Shown here: positions 14,100-62,000 of the stretch, piece after piece | Numbering within the stretch: the first letter of the stretch is position 1 | Layout of the letters: each line of letters begins with the position of its first letter | DNA from: Urophycis tenuis | Taxonomy: Eukaryota > Chordata > Actinopteri > Gadiformes > Phycidae | Assembly: GCA_036785325.1 (NCBI GenBank) | Contig: JAXIVH010000007.1 | Location: 9,636,260-9,700,259 of the forward strand | Length of the DNA: 64,000 nt | Reading direction: 5' to 3' | The notes under the pieces: generated by a model | What the model saw: only the letters and a program-made list of their open reading frames with translations | What the model was told of the DNA's origin: nothing | Databases searched by the model: none | Made by a program: the position numbers and the translations under genes

Positions 14100-14904
14100 A
14101 ACTAACCTTTTTTTTTTTACTTGCACTAGCCCACTAAGATGTGTTCAATGTGTTCACCACACAAGAAGAATTATTCGAGAATATATGTAAACATAATAAT
14201 CCAAACACAAATTGACAAGCACTGCAGCCCAAAGCCCACAGAGCAGTAAATCATGCAAAAAAAGAGAGAAAATAATTTCATTGAAAAATGTCCCTGGAAA
14301 GTGAGTCCACCTTCTAGAAGGGCTGAGGGTGAAGTGGGTGGAAGCAGAGATAATAAAAAATACCAGACATATAATTAAAGGCTGACTTAAGATAACAGTT
14401 AGAGGCCTACTAGATTACATGGTAATGTAATGGATTACAGCTATTAACATACCTTTTATTAGGCCTGCATTTTGATATTGCAGATAAGCAGGACACGAGT
14501 TGAGTCCTTAAATAAAACATACGACAATATCACACCAAGTGCAATATTTACAGGATGTTCCGTTTTTAAACGAGATTGTTTCTTTATGTAGCCTACACTT
14601 AAGAGACGGGTGTATGTATCTGTGTGGCAACCGTGGAGTACATCATAATAATCTTGCATAAAAAATCGATCTAGATCAACTGTTTTGCCCTTTGGCCCGT
14701 GCCAAACTTCAATGTTTCGAAGCGGTCAAGTTCCGCCGATCGCGTTCTCGCGTCATCACTTCAGCGCGCAAGTCACGCGAGATTGTGAGTGAGGAAGTTC
14801 CACGTCAGTATCAGTGCTGCGTCCACTGAATTGCAGTATCGGAACCTGTATCTTAAATATCCCCCACACATATTCATCTTATACCGACAAGGCGGGAATA
14901 AAAG
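14100..14904. other. rbp2-copb2 intergenic region and copb2 promoter
   Basis: AT-rich to about 14690, then a GC/CpG-rich block just before the copb2 start, with no TATA box: a housekeeping-type promoter. No extra gene is seen. Confidence 0.6.
14800..14807 (-). promoter_or_regulatory. copb2: UPRE/CRE-like element CCACGTCA upstream of copb2
   Basis: The minus strand reads TGACGTGG, the consensus bound by XBP1/ATF6/CREB3L-type bZIP factors, 98 bp before the copb2 ATG. Secretory-pathway coat genes are known targets of these factors, so a role in secretory-load response is plausible. It is inferred from the motif alone. Confidence 0.4.
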
Positions 14905-25036
<10,132 letters not shown>

Positions 25037-25123
25037 GTGAGCCCCCCCCCCCCCCGCCCCCCCCCCCCCCCCCCCTAGTCTCGCTATGACCCTCCAGGGA
25101 CCCTGATGTATTTACTTACCCCG

Positions 25124-25323
25124 NNNNNNNNNNNNNNNNNNNNNNNNNNNNNNNNNNNNNNNNNNNNNNNNNNNNNNNNNNNNNNNNNNNNNNNNNNNNN
25201 NNNNNNNNNNNNNNNNNNNNNNNNNNNNNNNNNNNNNNNNNNNNNNNNNNNNNNNNNNNNNNNNNNNNNNNNNNNNNNNNNNNNNNNNNNNNNNNNNNNN
25301 NNNNNNNNNNNNNNNNNNNNNNN
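25124..25323. other. Assembly gap (200 N)
   Basis: Exactly 200 N, a size typical of an arbitrary scaffold gap. It directly follows a poly(dC)-rich stretch (about 25045-25075). The last copb2 exons and 3'UTR are missing here, and the dvl3 leader begins right after it. Confidence 0.99.
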
Positions 25324-25507
25324 GTTGAATTGAATTGAATCGCCTGCAACGCCGTGGACTGGTTAGAGCGCTGCCTGCCTGCCCCTCTCCTCCTCTCCGG
25401 TAGGTGGCGCCCCACCGTGACAGGCTCGGCAGAGTCCGTGACAGCAGCAGTGCTTCGTGTGCAACAAAGTAACGAGCTTGGCAGCGACCGAGCTGTCCGA
25501 GATTGTT

Positions 25508-25840
25508 TATGTTTTTTAGCTTGTTTTAACAGTTTTCCCCTCGAGTCCATGGCGTGTTTCGTGCTTCCGACCGTCGGGCTGTAAATTATTCGAGCGTCGG
25601 CCGCAGTTTGGACCGTATTTTTGGAGGAGCAAGGTGCATTTGAATTGGGAAAAATCAGGCGCAGCAAGCAAGCTGGCGTGAAGAAGGGGTTCAAGACTGG
25701 GCTTCGTAGTCCCGGCGAAGTGAGAGCCACACGGAGAGTCTCACGGCCCAGCAGCCGCAGCGCCGCGGGGAGCCGGGGCCCGAGAGGGGAGCCTGCCGGG
25801 CGGCTTGATGCACTCTGACCGTACCGCCCCAGCTGTTTGA
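25508..25840 (+). promoter_or_regulatory. dvl3: dvl3 5' leader with three upstream ORFs
   Basis: In the presumed GC-rich leader there are three upstream ATGs. One near 25508 encodes MFFSLF then stop. One at 25548 encodes MACFVLPTVGL then stop. One at 25808 encodes MHSDRTAPAV, with its TGA at 25838-25840, one base before the main ATG at 25842. If the transcript start lies upstream of them, they would damp or couple translation. The start site itself is not shown. Confidence 0.45.
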
Positions 25841-25841
25841 G

Positions 25842-42202
<16,361 letters not shown>

Positions 42203-42807
42203 TTGTTGGTCAGGGACCGCCCCTCCCCCGCCCGCCCCCTGTATCCAGAACCCCCCCCCCCCCCCCCCCCAGTGTGTGTGTGCAGGCAGAGTGGGCTTCC
42301 TGTTGGCTGGCTGGACGAGGGTTCGGGTGAGAGAGAGGGGAGGGGGGTAAAACGTGGCTGAGAGCAGCGCAGTGACACAATGTGTTCAACTCCTGTCCAA
42401 CTCCCCTGCCCTCCCTTGTTTGAGACCTGAGGCCCACGTCTGGCTTCATCGCCTGAGAGAATGTTTCTTTGCTTTATTGTTTTGTTTGACCCGCACAGTT
42501 TCCTCCCCGTAGTAGTGGCCATATTTTTCTTCAGTGAAGAACACGCCCTCCCCACCCTCCCCTGACCACTCCCCCCCCCCCCCCCCCCCCCCCCCAACCC
42601 GCCTCCCCTGCCTTCCTCCCCTCTGCTAGGAGGGTAGGGATCAAGAGAAGGAAGCAGTGGAGGAACAGGCCGGCAGGAGGAGGACATGACTCGGCGCTTT
42701 TTTCAAACTGAAAATGCCTGTCGTCGGTTTGTTCTCTCGCCGCGTCGCTCGCTCTCCTTATCTGAGCGGTTACTTTCTTCTGTCTTCTCCTCCTCCACCC
42801 TTCTCTC

Positions 42808-42846
<39 letters not shown>

Positions 42847-43303
42847 TGTCTTCCCTCCCCCCAGCCCTACCCCCCCCTTGTTCTTTGACCTCTAACAACA
42901 GATCACTTGGAAAGATGAGAAGAAGTAGAAGTGCGAGGACATGGAAATGAACACTGTCAACTTTATAAAAAAAAATGTTTGAATATGATCGCCTGACTAA
43001 AGAGGGAAAGAAGTTTAAAAAAAAAAGGAGTTGTATGTAGAGAAAGAAAGCATTGAGGTCCTTCTTTCTGTGTGAATGCGTTTGTTTTTATTATATACGT
43101 AGTCCGCTGCAAATAGTTTTAATTTTTCAACACTAAACATAAGCGTCCAGCTTTGAGAGTCATTTTTTTAAAAACGACATAACTACATTTTCATCTTTAA
43201 TCCAGAGCATTTTCAGTCTCTGTCTTGTGATAATGTATAGTGGAAACAAATTCTTACCATGTCTTTCTCACTACTTTTATCAAGGAGCAAATGTCTTTTT
43301 ATT

Positions 43304-43309
43304 TATAAA
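43304..43309 (+). terminator. dvl3: Candidate dvl3 polyadenylation signal TATAAA
   Basis: No AATAAA was found in the 1.1 kb after the dvl3 stop codon. This variant hexamer is followed 25-50 nt later by a strong GU-rich stretch (CTTGTGTGTCTTTTTTTGTG), which makes it the best candidate. Confidence 0.4.
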
Positions 43310-43640
43310 TATAGTTTTATGACTTAAAATCTGCCTTGTGTGTCTTTTTTTGTGGCGTTGCAACACTTTGCTTGTTTGTGTCTGGCAGCAGGAGACGGAC
43401 ACGTTTACAAGGCCCTGGAATGATCGGTCACTTTCACCTTAAAACACAAATTCCACGCAGTCCAGGGGAAAGGAATGCGGTGGCTTTGTGATCTGGCGCA
43501 CAGATGTGTGTACGTTCAGGCTTATAGAGCAGACTTCTGGGTGTATAGATGGGTCAAAGCGTCGAGCACATTGTTTGAAAAATGAATTCACCACTGCAGT
43601 GGGAGGAAGACTCAGAACAATGAGAAATTGCAAAACGCCC

Positions 43641-43948
43641 AATGTTATTGTAAATGTCATGTTATTGTAAATACATTTACATTTTACAAGCAGGGCAATG
43701 ACCTACGATAACAATTTTGAAACAAAGACAAACAAAGGTGCGGCACTTGACAATGAAAATCCAAAACAAACTCTGGAAAAGCAAAAAGCAAACAAATGTT
43801 ATTGTAAATGTCATGTCATTGTAAATACATTTACATTTTACAATCAGGGTGACCTATACTAAAAAAAAACAAAGGCAAACAAAGGTGCAGCACTGTGACA
43901 ATGAAAATCCGAAACATAAACTCTGGAAAAGCAAAAAGCAAACTAATG
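43641..43948. repeat. 154-bp tandem duplication
   Basis: Copy 1 at 43641-43794 and copy 2 at 43795-43948 both begin AATGTTATTGTAAATGTCAT and both end CTCTGGAAAAGCAAAAAGCA plus a few bases. There are a few small differences. It lies in the dvl3-ap2m1 interval. Confidence 0.9.
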
Positions 43949-43999
43949 TCCCAACTCTATTATATTATATCTATGAGGGAAAAAAATGACTGGGCGCGG

Positions 44000-44224
44000 C
44001 TTGAACATTGCCTCGGCCGCGCCTTTTCCTCCCCGGCCGGGGCGCGCGCCCGTCCCAGCAGTCAGCGGGCGGTCAGCTGACTGCACCACGGGAGGAGGAG
44101 GAGGAGGGACAACGCGAGCAGAATTAGCGGCTGTGTGAACCAGAAAGCTATTCAAACGTCAAATAAACAACGGCGGTGAGCAGGGAGGGGAACAAGCGCC
44201 GGTGGCGAGATAGAGCGATTCAGG
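44000..44224 (+). promoter_or_regulatory. ap2m1: ap2m1 CpG-rich promoter and non-coding exon 1
   Basis: A GC- and CpG-rich block without a TATA box ends in a good donor (CAGG then GTAAGC at 44225). Its position, 1.3 kb upstream of the exon with the ATG, fits the non-coding first exon of AP2M1. The exact transcript start is not visible. Confidence 0.5.
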
Positions 44225-45078
44225 GTAAGCTCATCGCAAAACAAGGAGATAGTTTGTGGGGTTGTTTAGTTTTTTTTTTTGTTCCGTGTTGGCTATAGCT
44301 TTCAGAGTCTGTAACATTGTTCCGTTTTGGCAGCGGAGCTAACGTTAGCACGGCTATCTGTCGCTTGGCCAACTAGCTCGCATGCTAAGCTACGTTAGCT
44401 CGGGATATCTTGGAAGCTATTGGCCAACTCCATCTCTTTCCTTTAGGGCGGACTTCATGCCTAACATCGTTTAAAGTTGTGAATGTGTGAATTGAGTAGT
44501 TTGAACCGAGCACGCTCACATTGCGAGACACGGACGACAACGTATAAAAGATGTATGAACCTTTTTTTTAGAGAGGGAGTTCCGAGCAAAGCAGACATCT
44601 TGACTTGGGCCGATATTAGGGCGATTAAACCCGCTTAGGGCAGCGCTGCCTTCACTGCTATGTCTCCAGTCACGACTCACCGACGCCGTGAAATGTGAAG
44701 GAAACATTTCCTGTCTCCCTCCGTTATCTGGCTTGTGTTGCAACGTGTTGCAGATGCCCCCGCGCAACAATGTGAAGACACTCACGTCCACATCCCTAGT
44801 TTTCAAGAAGTATTTTCTGAATGGGCACAACCAGCCTACTATATGCAGGAAGCGTCACGCTATGACATGGGGATATTTCCACTATTGCAATACATTTATC
44901 CATGTTGTCTACTTGCTAGGAAATTCGATGCTTTGCAATTTACCACATTTGACCTAATGGCTCCATCTGGCCAATTAATGGATATTCTGATTCGTAGTTG
45001 GCTGCCCGCAGTTCTTGAGACTTGAGTGATGTCTGCTAATCCAGCAGTAATCTTTCTTTCAAGGGGAAACCTACTTTG

Positions 45079-45086
45079 TGTGTGTG

Positions 45087-45144
<58 letters not shown>

Positions 45145-45160
45145 TGTGTGTGTGCGCGTG
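45079..45160. repeat. (GT)n microsatellite, ap2m1 5' intron
   Basis: About 35 GT units followed by GCGCGTGCGCTCGCTCGC. Confidence 0.92.
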
Positions 45161-45537
45161 CGCTCGCTCGCGTGCGTCTGAAAAACCATGCACGAGTATG
45201 TGTGTACTTGCACCCTTAGATTCAATGTAATTTATGTATCTGAACCAATATGTGTGTCTCACAACACTGACTTCACCCCCACAAGGCACAGCTGCAGGGT
45301 GTATTCAGTTGGAAATGAATTGGTGTGCGTGTGTGTGTGCATGTGTGTCTGGGCACAAGCGGATGTAAGCGGACAAACGTCCCCCTGTAATGTGGGTCAC
45401 CCCTTGCGCTGTTCCCGGCTTTCACTAGAAAATGCAGTTTCCCCTCGCTGTTTCCTCAATACAATCACCTCTTTCCTCATTCTGTCTCCTCCCTCTCTCT
45501 CTCTCTCCCTCTCCCCAGGTGGCGTTTTGAGTTCACC

Positions 45538-45555
45538 ATGGGCATTTGGGAGTAA
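45538..45555 (+). promoter_or_regulatory. ap2m1: ap2m1 upstream ORF with strong Kozak context
   Basis: CACCATGG at 45534-45541 opens a five-codon frame (MGIWE, stop TAA) that ends 12 nt before the true ATG at 45568. Its start context is stronger than that of the main ATG (CACAATGA). Confidence 0.55.
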
Positions 45556-45567
45556 AGAGCAGCCACA

Positions 45568-55289
<9,722 letters not shown>

Positions 55290-55476
55290 TGTTTAGCCCC
55301 GCCCTCCGGCCCCGCCCACCTGCCCTCTGGCCCCGCCCACCCCCACCCAGAATAGCAGCAGGTCTTCTCTTCCTCTTCCCACTTTTTCCTTGTTTCCCTT
55401 TTTTCTCTGGAATCCCGCCCTCTTCCCCCTCAGTCCTCCCTGTTGCCCCCACCCTCACCCCCACCCATGAATGAAA

Positions 55477-55482
55477 AATAAA
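55477..55482 (+). terminator. ap2m1: Proximal ap2m1 polyadenylation signal AATAAA
   Basis: AATAAA about 190 nt after the stop codon, with a second at 55520-55525. Use of these would give a short 3'UTR. Confidence 0.5.
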
Positions 55483-56439
55483 TACGTTTTGTGTTGGGAG
55501 AATTTAGAGAGTACAAATGAATAAATAAACACGGGCATAATGCACAGATATATGCAAAACAAAGCAGAGTGAAGCGTTGTCATCGTATAACTCAAACCTG
55601 TCGGCACAGCGGTGCTCCTGGTCTGGTCCTCAACGTCACCGTTTGACTGTCTGCTCCATAGGTTGTTTAAAAGGGAAATGTCCTGTTTCTAGACCCTCTT
55701 CCTCCCTCCCCCCTCCTCTTCCTCCCCCCCTCCTTTCTAGTATCCCAAGTACAAAAAAAAAATCGTTAGTACCTTTTTATTTGATTGTTTTATATGTAGA
55801 CACTCGGGTCATAGTCGTACTATCTCTCTTTCTCTCTCTTGGCGGACCGGGGGGGGCGTCGCCCGGTGATGCCCCGCCCCCACACACGTGGGGGGGGAGG
55901 CGGGGCCGGCGGAGGAGCCTTTTTAATACGCAGAGTTCTCTGCCTTGTTCTCGCCGCGCCGCCCTTATCTGCCGTTCAATGCAAAAAAAAGAAGAAAAAA
56001 AACCCAGAGAAAAGGTGCGGAGGAGTTGTTATTTTTCAGACTAATCACTGCTGGGCTTCGCCTCGGCGGCTAGGAATGACCAAATGAGTGCGCTTTTGTA
56101 CGGAGCGCACCCCACCTTGCTACCTTTTTCCTATTTCCTCGAGCCCCCCCCTCCCCTCCGTTGAGACCTGTTTTTTTACACCACTAACGAGCTGCGGCTG
56201 CGACCACCGGCTCTCTCGTTGCTGCCGTTCCCTGGTCTCAACGCTGCGCCGTTTCTCTCTGGGGATTGAACTAACATGACTAAATTGTGAATGAGTGAAT
56301 ATGTGTGTGGGAGGCCCGTGGGGTCCTGTGAGCAGATGTGATGTTTGTCTCCCGCTAGTGGTCACCCTCACCCCCCCACCCCCCCACTCAAGTCTCCGTC
56401 AGCTTTTTCATGTTTGTAGCTATGGTGACCGCAGTGTCC

Positions 56440-56445
56440 AATAAA
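56440..56445 (+). terminator. ap2m1: Distal ap2m1 polyadenylation signal AATAAA
   Basis: AATAAA 1.15 kb after the stop codon, followed by a GU-containing stretch. A 3'UTR reaching here would match the long 3'UTR of other vertebrate AP2M1 genes. Confidence 0.55.
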
Positions 56446-57795
56446 AAATTGACCATGTGTCCAAACGTCACCGCCCTCCTTCTTGTTCATTGGTCGGTCC
56501 AGCTGGTGTGTTGTTATAGGAGTATAACTTTATAGGTGTAACTTCCTCTCGTGGTTAATGTGTTTTTCTATGGGTTGGGTTAGAATACAGGAAATTACCT
56601 TGAGTGCAACTTTAGTGCAGCGGTGAGTAAGCGATGACTCCATGAGCGATGACTGCCCACTAGGGGCAGCAGATTAAATGACAAAGTCATCGGTGAACAT
56701 TTTTTTATTTATTTATTTTTTTCCTTCCAACTTTCTGCACATTCAGGACAACAAAAATAATGGCAGTAGGAGTGTTAAACTTTTACATTTGTGTCTCATT
56801 AGTACTGGGGTTTTTAGTTTAGTTTTTTTTTTTTCCACTCACCCAATGTACACTTTCTGGTAACTCCCAGAAAGACGACGCTATACAGATTCCCAGAAGA
56901 CATCAGAGGTGGATTCTCATCATCACACCGGTACTAACCGTACTACCAACGCCTCTAGCTAGCCCACCAGGTTAACCGAAGCAGCGCTATTGTTTCTACA
57001 CCGGGAAAGGATGCAGGTGGTCAATTTTGGGCAACGCTGTGAAGCAACAATTTGAAAAGAAACTCGACAGATCGCAGCTTGAGAAATGTCCCAGTTTAAC
57101 AAAAAGGAACAGTGGTTCTGCACTGAAAATAACTCATGCTTACCTTAGACATGACATACTTGACGCAAGTTGTATCCAACTCCACAAATGTAGAATTATA
57201 TAAACATCGATATATATAATGCTCATCGTGGACAATGTCACATTCATAATTTGAGAATGTCGACGAAACATTTTTTGGGAATCTATTCTGATGTTTTGGG
57301 ACACGTTAAACACGGATTGTTCCTAATATTCAGAATTGAGATTACGTTAAATAACATGCAAATCTTATACATGTTCTATACCCAGTTGAGGTTATCAGTA
57401 TAGTAATGTTTTATTAATATCTTATCATATTTTTATGACCAATCCCACAATGGAATCCATAATTGAATTCAACCTTTAAATAGAATCGGGATGGCTGTTC
57501 ATTTCACTGGTTCAGACCCGGAGCCTTGTGAGCCCATCTGAGGACTTCATTGAAAGCAGTACAGTTTCTAGGGTTCCTTGGGCTCTATCATCCACAAAAA
57601 AAAGCAGACGACGAACTATAAAAATCAACTGATGACAAAGACCCCTTTTGTGCTCAATGTTGATCGCGGTTCAGCTCGACAGACCCAGATCCCCTCAACA
57701 CCGCCGCCCCGTGTTTTCCACAAACCCCCGCGTCCGTGAGAAAGACTTGGGCTCAAACCTGCCACTGGCTATCGTTTTTCAAATCAAGTCATTGA
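56446..57795. other. ap2m1-pcyt1a intergenic (tail-to-tail) region
   Basis: AT-rich DNA without recognisable genes, SINEs or long tandem repeats. Confidence 0.65.
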
Positions 57796-57801
57796 TTTAT
57801 T
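57796..57801 (-). terminator. pcyt1a: Candidate pcyt1a polyadenylation signal AATAAA
   Basis: TTTATT on the plus strand is AATAAA on the minus strand, about 1.17 kb after the pcyt1a stop. A T-rich stretch (minus strand) precedes it. Confidence 0.45.
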
Positions 57802-58645
57802 ATTAAAAAAAAAAAAAAAAAAAATCAGCACGCCTGAAGCCAGATCTGTGTCCGAGGACAGAGGGGGGGTGGGGTCGGCGGACCACGGGTTGAACTTGGA
57901 ACATGCCCCCCGTGGAGAGCTTCGCATTTCAATGCACACACACGCAAACGCAACATGCACATGCACACAGAACTGTGCACGGCCCATGCAGGCACACACC
58001 GTCTTTTTTGGAAGTGGGGGGCGAGGGGGGTCATTTTGAAGAAACATTTCTCTTTCCCTTTAAAAAAAAAAAAAAAAAAAAAAACCTTGACGAGGAGGGA
58101 ATTAACTAAATTCCATCAGATCATACAAACAACAGACATTGGTTGGAAAAAAAAAAACAACAACGAAGAAAAGAAACCCGATATGATTGGTTTGTGTGCA
58201 TGTATTAGGAGCCCTTCACCCTTTTTTTTTTTTTAACAACTGGACTATGTGCGGTTGTGTTGTCGTCGTGGGCCAACTAACTAACTCCACCAAAACCCGA
58301 CACTAGTGATTTCACCCACCGAGCAAGTGCTAGCGAAACGTAGACGTACGTAGAAATACTGAGATGCAGTCCCCGCCGCGGTACACAACACCGGGCTGAG
58401 AACAAAGGTACACGCGTTCATACAGGAAGTGACTCCACCCCTCCCCCCGCTAAAACATCAACAACAACAACAACAACAAAAAACAACCAAAAACAAAAAA
58501 AACTCAGAGGACTAAGGAACAGGAAGGGGGGACGAACAACGAGCCTCCGAGTAGCAAAAAAGGTCACCAGTGATTGCGTTTTTTTTTAACTGACCTTGAT
58601 CACATTGAGAAGGAACGAGCGTCACAAACCGGCCGGTAAAAGAAG

Positions 58646-58692
<47 letters not shown>

Positions 58693-58967
58693 GCTGCACA
58701 AGTGGCTGATTAACAGTGAACGGTCAACGTGCAACCGACAGAGGCTCCTTGGGAAACAGTGTGGAGAGAGAGAGACAGAGAGAGAGGGGCGAAAAAAAAC
58801 TACAAAAATGGAGGAGGAACTAAGAAAGAGAAACCGTCCGCCTGCTACTGGTTTTTGCTAAAACAGCTGCGCAGACACCCACCCACACACCCCCACCCAC
58901 TCACCCTCAACCCCGCCCACGCCCTCTTCATCATCAAGGGAAAAAAAGAAAAAAAAACCCAGACAAC
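57802..58967 (-). other. pcyt1a: Presumed pcyt1a 3'UTR
   Basis: Holds A/T homopolymers near 57805-57824 and 58062-58083, an (AG)n repeat at 58650-58689 and C/A-rich sequence. No competing open frame of known family. Confidence 0.5.
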
Positions 58968-59034
58968 CTAATCCTCTTCGTCGTCGTCATCGTCGTCGTC
59001 GCTGATGGGCTGGCCGCGGGCGGCGCTGTGGCGC

Positions 59035-59065
<31 letters not shown>

Positions 59066-62000
59066 TCTTGTTGAAGAAGGGCAGCCGGAAGGCGGGGGAC
59101 GGCGAGCGCTCCTCCTCCCTTGCCGGGCTGCTGTCGGGGCTCTGGCGCGGGCTGATGGCCTGCAGCATGCGGCCCCGCCCCTCCTTCAGCATGTGCTTCT
59201 GTGGGGGGGAGGTGGGGGAGGCATGGAGAGGTCAGGGGTTCGAACCACGCAACGATCGGTCGAAACGCACACAGGGCCCGCGCGCGGGGGGGGGGGGGGG
59301 GTGGGGGTTGTTGGGAGGATTCTGAGCGACGGAGCGACTGTTGGTTCCTCCTCCGGTTCTATTTTTGACGTCGACCTCTTTACTTAATTTAGGAACCTGT
59401 GACTTTGGAGCCAGCTGATGCGAGGCGTGTGCCCCTTCCCCCCCCTCCCCGGGGCTGTGTATTTTTATTTTGCACTTCCTGTCAGATCAAACACCACGCA
59501 TTATCATTTTAACACCAAATGTCACCTTTGAGCGCTGAATGTCAAAGTCAATGTTTGATATAAAGAAGAAACGGGCCACGCTGGTTCTGAAGTCCAGTCT
59601 GACCTTTCCACCGGACTTTGACCGACAGCACAGCGTGTTGGACTCTCTCTATGCTGACAGTGTACAGAGGGCTCACATCACCACGGAAACAAGAGGGAGT
59701 GACTGCGATAAAGCGTTCCAGGCTTGTTTTGCAGGGGAACAGACAGCGCATTGTGAATCATCACGCATGAAAAAATGTGGAGGAAACCCTGGGCCGGCCC
59801 AGCTCTGGTGCACCACAGGCTGGTGCACCGCAGCCTGAAGCACCACAGCCTAATGCACCACAGCCTGATGCACCGCAGCCTGAAGCAGCAGCAGCCTGGT
59901 GCACCGCAGCCTGAAGCACCGCAGCCTGGTGCACCGCAGCCTGGTGCACCACAGCCTGGTGCACCGCAGCGTGAAGCAGCACAGCCTGGTGCACCGCAGC
60001 CTGGTGCACCACAGCCTGAAGCACCGCAGCCTGGTGCACCGCAGCCTGGTGCACCGCAGCCTGATGCACCGCAGCCTGAAGCACCACAGCCTTGTGCACC
60101 GCAGCCTGAAGCACCACAGCCTTGTGCACCGCAGCCTGGTGCACCGCAGCCTGAAGCAGCACAGCCTGGTGCACCGCAGCCTGGTGCACCGCAGCCTGAA
60201 GCACCACAGCCTGGTGCACCGCAGCCTGGTGCACCGCAGCCTGGTGCACCGCAGCCTGAAGCACCACAGCCTTGTGCACCGCAGCCTGAAGCACCACAGC
60301 CTGGTGCACCGCAGCCTGAAGCAGCAGCAGCCTGGTGCACCGCAGCCTGGTGCAGCACAGCCTGGTGCACCGCAGCCTGGTGCACCGCAGCCTGGTGCAC
60401 CGCAGCCTGGTGCACCGCAGCCTGGTGCACCACAGCACTTACAGTGCAACTGTTGGCCACAACTCAGAAATATCGCCGGGGAGTTTCCAGCGTTTCTTCT
60501 TGTGTTTGCTCTGGAGACTCAGGCCTCGCTTACACGAAGGGAAGACGCAGATCTTTCGCTGCGGTTTGGCCTCTCATTTACACGAAAACCTAGTTTTTAT
60601 CACAGAAAACGATTATTTCTAAAAACTCTGGCCAAAGTTGAGATTTCAGAAAACGCCGGTTATGTGTTGCCATGTCGACTGGGAGAAACAGGGTTATAGG
60701 TTCTCGTTATGCGCCAGAAAATGCTTAACGTCATGTGAGCGCCCTGTGTTTACAGTTTGTTTGGCTATTTACGCGGGTCGATGTAAATGACAACTTTTTT
60801 TTGAAAACGATGTCGTGTGCGCGATGTTATTATTGAAAACAGAGGGGGTAGGGTGGGGGAATATTTGTTTCTCTAAATACCCGCCTATGTTTAAATGTGT
60901 CTGCAGTGATTTGCATCCAACCAGCCAAGTGACACGTGAAACCTCTCAAGTTGAGCCTTGAAGGTTCTCATGCTGTGACTCGACTGCCGGTTCAGTGCTA
61001 GGGGGTTTGAAGAACCCGAGTCTTCTTTACAACCTCCGGGGAAGCCGTCCTCACCAGAGCGCCCTCGGGGCCGAACATCTGCAGGAAGTTGCCGATGAAC
61101 TCGCGGGACTTCTCCTCCCACTTCTGGATCAGATCGATGCTCTTCTCCTCCACCTTCTGGACAAACTCCTTGCTCTTCTCCTCCACGTCGCGCACCTTCT
61201 TCTTCACCTTGTCCACGCGCTCCTGCAGGTGGTACTTCTTCTCCTGCACGGCGGGAGGGGGGGAGGGAGAGAGGGGGGAGGAAGGGAGGAAGAGAGGAGA
61301 GAGGAGGGGAAGGGAGGGAGGAGAGAGGAGGGGGGGAGGGAGGGGAAGGGAGGGAGGGAGGGGAAGGAGAGAGGAGGGAGGAGGGGAGGGAGGGGAAGGG
61401 AGGGAGAGAGGAGGGGAGGGAGAGAGAGAGGAGGGAGGGATAGGAAGGAGGGAGGGGGAGGAAAGAGGAGGAAGGGCAGGTTAGAGATAGCACAAGACTC
61501 TTCGGCCGTCAACAAGCAGGAATGTCTGCAGCTGTGTTTGATGTGTTGCTGGTGATAGATTGTCTATTCCGCAACGGGGAGTAGAAAAACTAAAACAAAT
61601 ATACCTCAAACAAAAAGGTACACACACATTATCCTCATTGTGAACGTCACGCCAAAACCCTCCCCAGCTACGGCTGTGAACCCACTGACAACACCCCCCA
61701 ACCCCCAACCCTCCCACACACATCTGGAGCGGCGAGCGGCCTTACGTTGATGAAGCTGACGTTCAGCTCCTTGGCCGTGTAGCCTCGCTGCAGGTTGCGT
61801 CTCACGTAGACGTCGTAGTCGCGCACGATGCGCGTGATGATGTCCGAGGTGGAGATGCCCTCCGTGCGCTGCGTGGGGGCGAACATGCCTGCGGGCGGAG
61901 GAGGGGCAAGAAGGTCGAAGGTCGAAGCCAGGGACAATTTTGCGGGGTCAGGTGTCGGGTGAATACGCTAGGATTTCAGGTGGAAATGATTATGCATGTA

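Larger units (their letters stand above)
42203..44140. other. dvl3 3'UTR and dvl3-ap2m1 intergenic region
   Basis: C-rich tracts (poly(dC) at 42249-42270 and 42569-42594), a CT-rich stretch at 42800-42845, the AT-rich 3'UTR end and a 154-bp tandem duplication at 43641-43948. From about 43990 the DNA is CpG-rich, marking the ap2m1 promoter. No gene is seen. Confidence 0.65.

Noticed and set aside
59678..60699. Long repetitive frames on both strands that look like a Cys/Gly-rich or Pro/Gln-rich protein
   Set aside because: Product of the 15-bp minisatellite, open in several frames, with no splice context or family match.
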